Positions 29,504 to 36,839 of a DNA stretch of 41,991 bases are shown in pieces. Positions within the stretch are counted from its first letter, which is position 1. Each line of letters begins with the position of its first letter. The notes below the pieces were generated by a model. It searched no databases, was not told where the DNA came from, and saw nothing but the letters and a program-made list of their open reading frames with translations. Both the position numbers and the translations under genes were made by a program. Source of the stretch: Ensifer sp. MPMI2T (lineage in GTDB: Bacteria > Pseudomonadota > Alphaproteobacteria > Rhizobiales > Rhizobiaceae); the NCBI RefSeq assembly GCF_004827385.1, contig NZ_SRXN01000048.1, positions 1 to 41,991 of the forward strand, in the 5' to 3' direction.

Positions 29504-29983
29504 ATGACCAGAGACCACAACGAGAAGACCCCGCAGGAACTCTACGAGGACCAGCAGTTCCTGAAGGGCTTTACCGACCTCAAGGAGCTGCGGTCGGAAA
29601 TGGCCGGCACCAAGGGCGATATGAACGCCGTCTACAAGCGGCTGAAGGACCTCGGCTGGACCAAGAAGGACATCGAGTTCGCTCTGACCCTCGAAGAGAA
29701 GGACGTCGGCCAGGTCGTCGCGGACTTCGAGCGAAAGATCCGTATCGCCAAGCTGTTCGGCCATCAGGTCGGTCGCCAGCTCGATCTCATGGACAAGGAC
29801 CGCACCCCGCAGGCTGACCGCGCGTACGAGGAAGGCCTGGCCGCCGGCCGGCTGCGCAAGAGCGCGTCCAATCCCTATGCGCCGGGCTCGCAGGAGCACC
29901 AGCGTTGGCAGGAAGGCCTCAACGAGGGCAACGCCTTCATCAACAAGGATCTCGCCGCCGAAATCAACGGCACCAGCGAGTAA
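29504..29983 (+). CDS. Phage protein with C-terminal ribosome-modulation-factor-like motif
   Basis: This is a 159-residue protein. The N-terminal two thirds are highly charged and helical (LKELRSEMAGTKGDMNAVYKRLKDLGW). The C-terminus carries an RMF-like pattern: AYEEGLAAGRLR-x6-NPY-x8-HQRWQEGLNEGN, i.e. two G-rich helices around an N/C-P-Y turn. RMF dimerises 70S ribosomes in E. coli, but many phage proteins carry only this motif, so ribosome binding is a suggestion. AGAGG stands before the ATG. It lies 16 bases after the GcrA-like gene. Confidence 0.6.
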   Translation: MTRDHNEKTPQELYEDQQFLKGFTDLKELRSEMAGTKGDMNAVYKRLKDLGWTKKDIEFALTLEEKDVGQVVADFERKIRIAKLFGHQVGRQLDLMDKDRTPQADRAYEEGLAAGRLRKSASNPYAPGSQEHQRWQEGLNEGNAFINKDLAAEINGTSE

Positions 29984-30024
29984 GACCCGCGTCTGCGGCG
30001 CACTCCGGAGCGTATCCGGCCCCC

Positions 30025-30036
30025 TGCAATTATGCG
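30025..30036 (+). promoter_or_regulatory. Leader hairpin (CC-NNCA-ANYA-TGNN-A family) of the 82-residue gene
   Basis: CCCC-TGCA-ATTA-TGCG-A ends 16 bases before the ATG at 30053. It is the only copy seen on the plus strand. The outer pair is T.G (a wobble in RNA), and downstream AACCACGGAGAT parallels AACCAAGGAGAT of dnaN. Confidence 0.6.
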
Positions 30037-30052
30037 AACCACGGAGATTAAG

Positions 30053-30301
30053 ATGAATGATCGTCTCGGCTTCACCTACAAAGACAAGATCAGCGGTTTC
30101 CAGGGCGTGGCCACAGGCCATTGCGAGTATTTGACCGGCTGCAGCCAAACCTTGCTGCAACCGCAGAGCCTCGACGGTGGCAAGATCGTCGACTCCCACT
30201 GGTTCGATGACCAGCGCCTTGAGAAAATGGAGATCTTCCCCCGCGTCACGCTCGACAACGGCGATCACCCGGGCTGCGACAAGCAGGCACCGAAGCGCTG
30301 A
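30053..30301 (+). CDS. Hypothetical phage protein
   Basis: This 82-residue ORF has a conserved-looking start (LGFTYKDKISGFQGVATGHCEYLTGCSQTLLQPQ), a small beta-rich domain I have seen in tailed phages without known function. The start at 30053 is set by CGGAG 6 bases before it and by the leader hairpin; the open frame to 30032 would run into that hairpin. It contains three Cys residues. Confidence 0.62.
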   Translation: MNDRLGFTYKDKISGFQGVATGHCEYLTGCSQTLLQPQSLDGGKIVDSHWFDDQRLEKMEIFPRVTLDNGDHPGCDKQAPKR

Positions 30302-30310
30302 CCCTTCACC

Positions 30311-30694
30311 ATGCGTCACCGGCGGGCGTCCAAGCATCAGCTGAAGAAGCTGGACGCCGCCTTCGCGAGGGCTGATCGCGAGGCGGCATTGAGAGATCAG
30401 AACGGTCGCTGCGCATATTGCCTCGACCCACTCTCCTACAAAGAGGTCACGCGCGATCACGTCGTGCCGCGCTCGGCCGGAGGCCTCGACCACCGGAGCA
30501 ATACCGCCGCTGCCTGTGCCCCTTGCAACAAGGCCAAGGGCTCCATGGCGGTCGAACTTTTCAAACGGATGATTTCCGACCCGCGCCCGGGTGAGCCGAT
30601 GAAGTTTCGGATGATCTGGGTATCGCGGCGGCTCAACAAGGCGCTCATCGATCTGGAGAAGCGGATCATGCGGCGCCTGGGGAGGAAGGCGTGA
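30311..30694 (+). CDS. HNH endonuclease
   Basis: This 127-residue HNH nuclease has a first zinc pair CAYC (about 34-37), the catalytic DHVVPRSAGG (about 49-58), the N of SNTAAAC (about 63) and a second pair CAPC (about 69-72). Such proteins act in phage DNA processing or packaging; as it lies among replication genes and not by a terminase, a recombination role is also possible. The stop overlaps the next start as GTGA. Confidence 0.85.
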   Translation: MRHRRASKHQLKKLDAAFARADREAALRDQNGRCAYCLDPLSYKEVTRDHVVPRSAGGLDHRSNTAAACAPCNKAKGSMAVELFKRMISDPRPGEPMKFRMIWVSRRLNKALIDLEKRIMRRLGRKA

Positions 30695-31287
30695 GCGAGA
30701 CCAAGACGAAGAATGCCCACGTCTGGGAACGCGGTGACCTTGACTGGTACGTGGAACCCGAAAGGTGCACCGCCCAGCTTCTCCAGGTCGAGCGGTTCGT
30801 CGGGCACATCCACGACCCGTGCTGCGGGCAGGGGAACATCGTCAGGACCCTCATTGCCCACGGCTACGCTGCATCCGGTTCCGATCTCGTCGATCGGGCC
30901 GGGTCGCCCGGGTGGTTCAAAGGCACGACCGACTTCCTCGGGCCGTCGGCCATGTGGGCAGACAACGTCGTGATGAACCCGCCGTTCTTCCGCGGCAAGG
31001 GTGCCGAGGGTTTCATCCGCAAGGCCCTGCAGGTGGCGAGGGGCAAGGTCGCCGTCTTCACCGAGGTCCGCTTCCTGACCAGCGAAGGCCGGGCCGAGGG
31101 CCTATACCGTGACCACCCGCCAACACGTGTTTGGATGGTGACACCTCGTCCGTCGTGCCCCCCGGGCGAGTTCTTGAAGGCCGGCGGTAAGGCGACCGGC
31201 GGCAATCCCGATTTCTGCTGGATCGTGTGGAGCCTCACGGAAGCGAGCGCCGGCACTCAATTCAACTGGCTGAGGGCGAAGCAATGA
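30691..31287 (+). CDS. SAM-dependent DNA methyltransferase-like protein (NPPF type)
   Basis: This 198-residue protein has a SAM-binding motif I variant DPCCGQGNIV (about 42-51) and a catalytic NPPFF motif (about 93-97), as in N6-adenine methylases. It begins with a GTG that overlaps the HNH stop. It is short and has no separate target-recognition domain, so it may be a minimal methylase protecting phage DNA. The target sequence is unknown. Confidence 0.78.
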   Translation: MSETKTKNAHVWERGDLDWYVEPERCTAQLLQVERFVGHIHDPCCGQGNIVRTLIAHGYAASGSDLVDRAGSPGWFKGTTDFLGPSAMWADNVVMNPPFFRGKGAEGFIRKALQVARGKVAVFTEVRFLTSEGRAEGLYRDHPPTRVWMVTPRPSCPPGEFLKAGGKATGGNPDFCWIVWSLTEASAGTQFNWLRAKQ

Positions 31288-31868
31288 GCGGGGCGCCGGG
31301 CAGCTATTTCGTTTTCGACCCGGGCCGGACGATGGGCTTCGCCTATTGCATGGCTGGCGGGGAGAAGATCCGCCACGGGACATGGCGATTCAAGCAGGAG
31401 AAGCCGGGCGAGGCTTACGCAGAGTTCGCCTCCTATCTGCGCCGGATGCTTCAGGGTCTGCCGGACCCGTTGGTCGGCATCGAACTCATGACCATCGTCG
31501 AACACGAGAACCAGCACGGTAAGGTCGCGATCGACGCCAAGCAGGTCATGTTCTCCTCGGGCTGGCCGACCCACGCGCAGACGATCTGCCACACAATGGG
31601 ACTGCGTGACCCCGAGCTGATCGCCATCTCCACCTGGAGGGCGAAGACGCACGGCAAGATGCGGGCGCCGAAGGAGATCACCAAGCAGGCAGAGAAGAGC
31701 AAGTGGCTCAAGCTGCAGGCGAAACTCTACTGCGATCGCAACGGCTGGAGCTACAACACGGAGGACGAGGCGGAAGCGCTGTGCATGCTCGACGCGCTGC
31801 GCATCATCCATGAGCCCGACTATGCGTTCGACAAAGGCCGCTCGTACCAGCAGGAGTCTTTCCTGTGA
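31284..31868 (+). CDS. RuvC-like Holliday junction resolvase (phage)
   Basis: This 194-residue RNase H-fold protein has an N-terminal strand with D12 (YFVFDPGRTMGFAY), a second acidic residue in VGIELMTIVEHEN (about 66), and the C-terminal EDEAEALCMLDAL with paired acidic residues (about 166-178). This arrangement fits phage RuvC-type resolvases that cut branched DNA after recombination. The ATG overlaps the methyltransferase stop (ATGA). The longer frame from 31227 is a shadow. Confidence 0.78.
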   Translation: MSGAPGSYFVFDPGRTMGFAYCMAGGEKIRHGTWRFKQEKPGEAYAEFASYLRRMLQGLPDPLVGIELMTIVEHENQHGKVAIDAKQVMFSSGWPTHAQTICHTMGLRDPELIAISTWRAKTHGKMRAPKEITKQAEKSKWLKLQAKLYCDRNGWSYNTEDEAEALCMLDALRIIHEPDYAFDKGRSYQQESFL

Positions 31869-32191
31869 GCGGCCGCACCCCTTGCATCAATCCCTGCTGC
31901 CGGCGGACTGCGCCGGCCGATAAGTTTCCGGGCGAAATGATTTGCGGGAAGCGCTTCCGCGCGCTGCCGGCTGAGGTCCGCAATGAACACCGCGGGATCT
32001 GGCGCCAGATCCGCAAGTGGCAGCGCCGCATCACGAAAACTTCGGACGAGCTCAAGCTGCAACGCATGCGCGGCATCCTCGGAATGTGGTGCCATCGGCT
32101 CGATGCCAACTGGAGCGCCATCAAGGCGGTCGTCTTGAACCCAGAGAAGCCGGAAGGCCTCGACGCCATCCTCGAGGAGCTTGGGCTCTGA
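31865..32191 (+). CDS. Hypothetical phage protein with Cys-rich N-terminus
   Basis: This is a 108-residue ORF, GTG start overlapping the RuvC-like stop (GTGA) and TGATG overlap with the primase start. Cys residues at 7, 11, 12 and 27 could bind zinc, followed by a basic helix (RGIWRQIRKWQRRITKTSDELKLQRMRG). Its position suggests a replication accessory factor. No family is recognised. Confidence 0.6.
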   Translation: MSGRTPCINPCCRRTAPADKFPGEMICGKRFRALPAEVRNEHRGIWRQIRKWQRRITKTSDELKLQRMRGILGMWCHRLDANWSAIKAVVLNPEKPEGLDAILEELGL

Positions 32192-33282
32192 TGCGATTCT
32201 CAGCCACGTTCCTCGACGACCTGCGCGATCGTCTCCCCATTTCGGATGTGGTGGGTACTCGAGTCGATTGGGACAGGAAGAAGACGCGGGTGAACCGCGG
32301 GGACTGGTGGGGCTGCTGCCCCTTTCACGGTGAGACTCGACCTTCATTCCACTGCGAGGATCGCAAGGGCCGCTACCATTGCTTCGGCTGTGGTGTCTCC
32401 GGCGATCACTTCCGATTCTTCATGGAACTGGACGGCGTGTCGTTCGTGCGCGCCGTCGAGATGGTCGCAGATCTGGCTGGCGTCCGGCTGCCGGGTGCCC
32501 GCGAAGAGACCGCAGCGGAGAAGCAGGCGCGGGCCCGGCGGGAGCAGGAACGGGCGAAGCGGGACGAGCAGCGCCGGGAGAGCGATCGCCGCGAGCGCGA
32601 GCGCAAGGTCGAGACGGTCCGCTCCATCTGGTCGGAAGGCCGGCCGATCGCCGGCACCCTCGCTGAAACCTACCTCAATTCCCGTTCGATCTTCATGGAC
32701 CAATGGCCGCCGAGCCTGCGGTTTCATCCCGGCTTGCTCCATGCGGGCCGCCGGCACCCGGCGCTGATCGGCGGGGTGCAGGCCAAGGACCGCAAGCTGA
32801 TCGCCATCTGGCGGATCTTCCTGCAGCCAGACGGACGCGCGCTCGTCGACGAGAACGGCAAGAAAGTGAAGCTGGGATTCGGCCCCGCTACCGGTGGCGC
32901 AGTCCGGCTTGCTTCGGTCGGGCCAGTCTTGCGCCTGGCCGAGGGGATCGAGACCGCCCTCGGCGTCATGCTCCTCACGCGGGGCACGGCGCCGGTATGG
33001 GCCACCCTTTCCACGTCCGGCATGATCGGATTCGAAATCCCGGAAGGCGTCCAACGCCTCGAGATCTATGCGGATGGCGACCGCCACCGCCTCAACAGGC
33101 GAACCGGGGAGGTCGTCGACCCGCCCGGGATCAATGCAGCAAGAGAACTCCAGACGAAAGCGAAGCAGCAGGGGGTGGAGGCGGTCGTGTTCCCGTCACC
33201 GGAACCTGACGACTGGCTGGATGTCTGGGCAGCAAGGCACGCAGATGAACAACGACTTCGTAACGTCGAATATCGGAATTGA
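32191..33282 (+). CDS. Phage DNA primase, CHC2 zinc finger plus Toprim domain
   Basis: This 363-residue primase has the CHC2 zinc finger C43, H46, C64, C67 (CCPFH...YHCFGC), then a very charged linker of about 50 residues (Glu/Arg repeats, about 105-150) and a Toprim domain with its Glu in LAEGIETAL (about 250) and the D-x-D in YADGDRH (about 297). It makes RNA primers for phage replication together with the downstream helicase, whose gene it overlaps by 38 bases. The ATG at 32191 overlaps the previous stop. Confidence 0.9.
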   Translation: MRFSATFLDDLRDRLPISDVVGTRVDWDRKKTRVNRGDWWGCCPFHGETRPSFHCEDRKGRYHCFGCGVSGDHFRFFMELDGVSFVRAVEMVADLAGVRLPGAREETAAEKQARARREQERAKRDEQRRESDRRERERKVETVRSIWSEGRPIAGTLAETYLNSRSIFMDQWPPSLRFHPGLLHAGRRHPALIGGVQAKDRKLIAIWRIFLQPDGRALVDENGKKVKLGFGPATGGAVRLASVGPVLRLAEGIETALGVMLLTRGTAPVWATLSTSGMIGFEIPEGVQRLEIYADGDRHRLNRRTGEVVDPPGINAARELQTKAKQQGVEAVVFPSPEPDDWLDVWAARHADEQRLRNVEYRN

Positions 33283-34639
33283 GAAGCTGGTCCTCGGGGC
33301 GATCCTCCTGAACGAGGAGAACTACTGGATCATCAGCGACATCCTCTCGATGGATTTTTTCTCCACCGAGGATCACCAGAAAATCTATGCCGTCATCCAC
33401 GAGCTCGCGAGCGACGGGAAGGCGATCAGGGTTCCGATCGTCGCTGGCCGCATCGGCGGGCTGAGTGAGGGGCAGGACCCGGACGCTTACCTGTCCATGC
33501 TCCTGCACGTGGCGTCGCGCGAGGAAGCGATTCCCCTCGAGGACTATGCCTACGAGCTGCGGTCATCGGCGACGCGCCGGCGGGTGATTGCTTTGGCGGA
33601 GGGGATGCTGAAGTCGGCGAAGGATGCCAAGTTCAACCCTGATCAGATTGTTGACCGGGCGGTGGAACGGCTCGCCGATATCTCCCGCGATGCGGCAATC
33701 GAGTTCGAGAGCACCATCTCCGCCACAATCGGCCAGATCTTCAATACGGCAAACTCGTCGGAAAAGCGGGGCCTCGCACTTGAGCCATGCCTTCGCGGTC
33801 TTGAGGAGATGGTGGGCTGGTACCCGCCGGGATCGCTCATGCTCTGGGGAGGTGCGCCGGGGTCGGCGAAAACTGCAATAGCCATGCAGCAGTTGCTGTT
33901 CTCAAGCACGGTGCACCCAGCCTCGTTGATCGAACTCGAGATGGACAACATGTCGCTCGTCGCGCGCTCCGTCTCTGCCGAGACAGGCGTTTCGGTCAGG
34001 GACATCATGCGCGGACTTTCCGAAAGGCAGCTTGAAACACTGTTGAAGGCGAAAGAGGACTTCGCCAGCCGCAAGCTCCGCATCGTGTCGCCATCGAAGA
34101 TGTCGATCCAGCAAATCAGGAGCCGCGCCTATTCGCACAAGCGGAAGTTCGGGCTCAACATCCTCGCCGTCGACCACCTGAAGCTCATCGAGCGTCCGTC
34201 GAAGCAGCGCATGGACCCGATCGAGCGAGCCTATGAGAACGCTCGCGACCTCAAGTCTTTGGCGAAGGATCTCGGCTGCGTGGTGATCGCGCTCTGCCAA
34301 TTCACCAAGGCCGCGCGCCAGAAGGAACAACCCGAACCGGAGATGGAAGACTTCTACGGCGGCTCACTCGAGGAGCACGCCGACATCATGCTCGCGAACT
34401 TCAACCGGAACGATTGGCTGAAGCGCAATCCACCGAGAACGAACCAAAGCAAGGCAAGGCAGGATTGGGACGAACAATGCAGGATCACCGAGGGGAAAAT
34501 CGAAGTCTACAAGCTGAAGGACAGGTTCGGCACGCCGCGCGATCGCCGGATCTTTGCATGGGATGGCAGCACGTCCCGCTTCCAGGACCAGTTCGCCACG
34601 CAGACGAGCATGGCTTTCGAAGAAGAACCGGTATTCTGA
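33245..34639 (+). CDS. Replicative DNA helicase, DnaB-like
   Basis: This 464-residue protein has an N-terminal DnaB domain (about 5-105; NIGIEKLVLGAILLNEENYWIISDIL), a linker, and a RecA-like C-terminal ATPase with Walker A GGAPGSAKTA (about 205-214), Walker B LNILAVDHL and a sensor IALCQFTKAA. The residue before the Walker Lys is Ala instead of the usual Gly, an uncommon variant. It should unwind the phage fork with the upstream primase. The start at 33245 lies inside the primase frame; AAGG stands upstream. Confidence 0.9.
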   Translation: MNNDFVTSNIGIEKLVLGAILLNEENYWIISDILSMDFFSTEDHQKIYAVIHELASDGKAIRVPIVAGRIGGLSEGQDPDAYLSMLLHVASREEAIPLEDYAYELRSSATRRRVIALAEGMLKSAKDAKFNPDQIVDRAVERLADISRDAAIEFESTISATIGQIFNTANSSEKRGLALEPCLRGLEEMVGWYPPGSLMLWGGAPGSAKTAIAMQQLLFSSTVHPASLIELEMDNMSLVARSVSAETGVSVRDIMRGLSERQLETLLKAKEDFASRKLRIVSPSKMSIQQIRSRAYSHKRKFGLNILAVDHLKLIERPSKQRMDPIERAYENARDLKSLAKDLGCVVIALCQFTKAARQKEQPEPEMEDFYGGSLEEHADIMLANFNRNDWLKRNPPRTNQSKARQDWDEQCRITEGKIEVYKLKDRFGTPRDRRIFAWDGSTSRFQDQFATQTSMAFEEEPVF

Positions 34640-34649
34640 GGGCCGTCCG

Positions 34650-34961
34650 ATGAACGACTATGATGCAGGAACGAAGCTGACCCGCCGGGGCTACCTCGCG
34701 ATGCTGCGCACTGCCGGCGACGCAGAGATGAAACCGATCCTCAGCAAAGGTGGCGAGGCCATCTATTACCCTGACGAGCTTACGGCCCATAAGGTCGCGA
34801 CCGAACACCTCCTTCGCTACATCAACGGTCATCTCGTCCGAGCGGGGGAGATCGCCGGCGAGACCGCCGCCGCCGCCAATGCTGTGTTCAAGAAGGTCGT
34901 GAAACAAAGGGGCAAATCCCGCCAGATCACGGTCGCCTACAAGCGAGGGCTTGCGAAATGA
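34650..34961 (+). CDS. Hypothetical phage protein
   Basis: This 103-residue ORF lies 10 bases after the helicase gene. It has charged segments with a helical centre (ELTAHKVATEHLLRYINGHLVRAGEIAGETAAAANAVFKKVVKQ) and a basic end. It overlaps the next gene as ATGA. No family is recognised. Confidence 0.58.
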   Translation: MNDYDAGTKLTRRGYLAMLRTAGDAEMKPILSKGGEAIYYPDELTAHKVATEHLLRYINGHLVRAGEIAGETAAAANAVFKKVVKQRGKSRQITVAYKRGLAK

Positions 34962-35296
34962 AGAATAGAGCGAAGGCAAGGAAAGAGGAGCGGCGGGCCA
35001 CCCGCCACACCGACAGCTCCGTCTACGTGGTGTGGGTGCTGTGGGTGATCGGCCTATCCGAGGCGTCGATTGGCTCCGTCGTGGGCAAGCGGCGCAAGCA
35101 GATCGCCGGCATCGTATCCCGGTCGCCCTATGCCAACCGGTCGGCGATGACGAAGGACGAGCGGCAGAAGGCGCTCAATGAATTGCTGCAGATCCGTTAC
35201 GGGGACGACGGCCAGCCGATCGACGGCGGCGTACTGGACCGCGTCCCGCACGAGGTGATCGATCTTCGCGGCCGGCAGAGGAAAAGGAGCGCGTGA
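34958..35296 (+). CDS. Hypothetical phage protein, possible HTH
   Basis: This 112-residue ORF has a very basic start (KNRAKARKEERRATR) and a likely helix-turn-helix in YVVWVLWVIGLSEASIGSVVGKRRKQIAGIVSRSPY (about 23-60), reminiscent of GcrA/resolvase-type HTH. It could be a late regulator of the rightward operon. The identification is weak. Confidence 0.55.
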   Translation: MKNRAKARKEERRATRHTDSSVYVVWVLWVIGLSEASIGSVVGKRRKQIAGIVSRSPYANRSAMTKDERQKALNELLQIRYGDDGQPIDGGVLDRVPHEVIDLRGRQRKRSA

Positions 35297-35297
35297 C

Positions 35298-36095
35298 GTG
35301 GCGACGGGACAGGGGATTCTTGACAGGCTGAAACGGCGCAAGGTCGAGGAGGAGGAGCACCGCGGTGTTCTTCCTCTTCGCGCATTCTATGGCCGCGAGG
35401 AGGAAGCGGAGACCCAGCGGCGCCGCATGTACGATATGGTGGAGCGCGTCATGTCGATGCCGGACGTCGACGAGGATGCGCTGTCCTCCATCCGCCAGCG
35501 CGGCGGGTTCAATCGGGTCGTGTCGCTGGGAAGCGCCATCGCCCTGCTGGATGCGAACTCGAGTCCGGTGGAGTTCCTGGTATCGCGCGGCGAGATGGAG
35601 ATGGGAGAGGACGAGGAGGGTATGGGCGGCGCCCGGTTCCATACCGCGCTGCGGTTCCGCGATCTCATGGAGGGCTCGCAGGTGAAGTCGCTGAAGTCGC
35701 CTTCGCTATCAGGCGGCGGCGGTGGTGGCGGGACGTCGGCAGGCGACATCCGCGGATATCAGCTGGACTGCATGAAGCTGGTGGAGAAGCTGCGCAAATC
35801 CATGCCGAAGCAGTGGGTATTTCCGCTGCTCGAGTCCACCGTGTGGCGCGATGACTGGCTGGATCTGGTGCCGAAGCAGGAGCCCCGCGCCGACAAGCGC
35901 GAGGCTCTGAAGAAGGAGAGGATGATGACGGTCCGGGGACTGCATTTCGCACTCGATTGTGCCGCGCTCACGCTCGGCTACATCCCGGAGGGGGCATTCA
36001 CGCAGCGCTGGTCTCGCGTGCCTGGAGTACCGCCTGTAGTTCGTCGTCGTATGCGGGCGTCCATGGCTGCAAGCCGGCTCGCACTGCAGACATAG
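35298..36095 (+). CDS. Hypothetical phage protein, last gene of the rightward operon
   Basis: This 265-residue ORF has a GTG start directly after the previous stop. It has an N-terminal charged helix, an Asp/Glu-rich middle, a poly-Gly run (SGGGGGGGTSAG, about 138-149), then a compact domain (DIRGYQLDCMKLVEKLRKSMPKQWVFPLLESTVW). The last 33 residues are basic and low-complexity (RVPGVPPVVRRRMRASMAASRLALQ) and lie where the frame overlaps the convergent gene at 35998-36255. The original C-terminus may have been lost there. Its end position would suit a late-gene activator, but no family is recognised. Confidence 0.55.
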   Translation: MATGQGILDRLKRRKVEEEEHRGVLPLRAFYGREEEAETQRRRMYDMVERVMSMPDVDEDALSSIRQRGGFNRVVSLGSAIALLDANSSPVEFLVSRGEMEMGEDEEGMGGARFHTALRFRDLMEGSQVKSLKSPSLSGGGGGGGTSAGDIRGYQLDCMKLVEKLRKSMPKQWVFPLLESTVWRDDWLDLVPKQEPRADKREALKKERMMTVRGLHFALDCAALTLGYIPEGAFTQRWSRVPGVPPVVRRRMRASMAASRLALQT

Positions 36096-36255
36096 CAAGA
36101 CGTTCGGCGTAGGAGAGTTCACGCTTTCCGGTGAATGTCATGCTGGCCGTCGCCTTGTTCTTGATGCCGATGGACTCGGCGGCGGCTGTTACCTGGCGCA
36201 GGTTGAAGCCCATGCGGGCAGCCCAAACGCGGAAGTCGTTCAACGGGGTCGCCAT
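35998..36255 (-). CDS. Small HTH-like phage protein
   Basis: This is an 85-residue ORF. The first half looks like a Cro/XRE-type HTH (NDFRVWAARMGFNLRQVTAAAESIGIKNKATASMTFTGKRELSYAERLAMSAV). The ATG at 36255 overlaps the upstream stop (TGATG) with AGGAGG nearby. Its 3' part overlaps the convergent rightward gene by 98 bases. Confidence 0.55.
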   Translation of the reverse strand: MATPLNDFRVWAARMGFNLRQVTAAAESIGIKNKATASMTFTGKRELSYAERLAMSAVRAGLQPWTPAYDDELQAVLQARETSAA

Positions 36256-36701
36256 CATTCCTCCTGGCATTCTCTTGTGATCCGCGCCGCCATGTCGAAG
36301 TTGGCGGCATTCATCAGCAGCAGTTTGACGAGGACGTGGACGGAGTGCGGGATATCCTGCTCTCCGTCCAACCATTTCAGGGCACGGTGTTGCGGCACAC
36401 CTGCGATCTCCGCGAAATAGGTGACGGTGACGTCGAGCTCGGCGAGTGCCACCGCCAGCTCGGACCCGCTCAGCCGACGGTAGCCGCCTGCCTTCCGGGT
36501 ATCGATCGTGCGGCTGTCGTAGAGCAGGGCACAAGCCTCGAGCGCAGCGATCTCAGCCTCGCGCTCGGTGTCGAAGAGCTGGATCCGATCACCCACCCGC
36601 ACCAGGTCGGGGACGAGGCCGGGCAGGGCGAACTGCCCTGCGAACTTGTCCCCACGGGGGAGAGCCTTCGAGATCCGGCGGGCTGCGGGCTTGTTACTCA
36701 C
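36255..36701 (-). CDS. HTH-containing phage protein
   Basis: This is a 148-residue ORF from a GTG with AAAGGA 7 bases before it. The C-terminal half resembles an XRE-type HTH with plasmid/phage-regulator wording (LSGSELAVALAELDVTVTYFAEIAGVPQHRALKWLDGEQDIPHSVHVLVKLL). The N-terminal half is a small beta-rich part (FALPGLVPDLVRVGDRIQLFDTEREAEIAALEA). It probably co-acts with the 85-residue downstream gene. The larger frame to 36836 is not supported. Confidence 0.6.
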   Translation of the reverse strand: MSNKPAARRISKALPRGDKFAGQFALPGLVPDLVRVGDRIQLFDTEREAEIAALEACALLYDSRTIDTRKAGGYRRLSGSELAVALAELDVTVTYFAEIAGVPQHRALKWLDGEQDIPHSVHVLVKLLLMNAANFDMAARITRECQEE

Positions 36702-36839
36702 GGTGGGTCCTTTCGGTAGAACGAGATTCTTCGCTCTATACCATACTCGTGGCGTCCGTCTTTCCAGACTGTGGACGGCAGAGGAGCGGGCGCCCGTTTG
36801 CCGGCTCCTTTCAACGCAATGCAGCATCTGTCTCACTCC

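Noticed and set aside
36741..36755. Eighth leader hairpin (CCACGAGTATGG) before the HTH gene at 36701
   Set aside because: The loop is six bases and the distance to the start about 40 nt, outside the pattern of the seven accepted copies.
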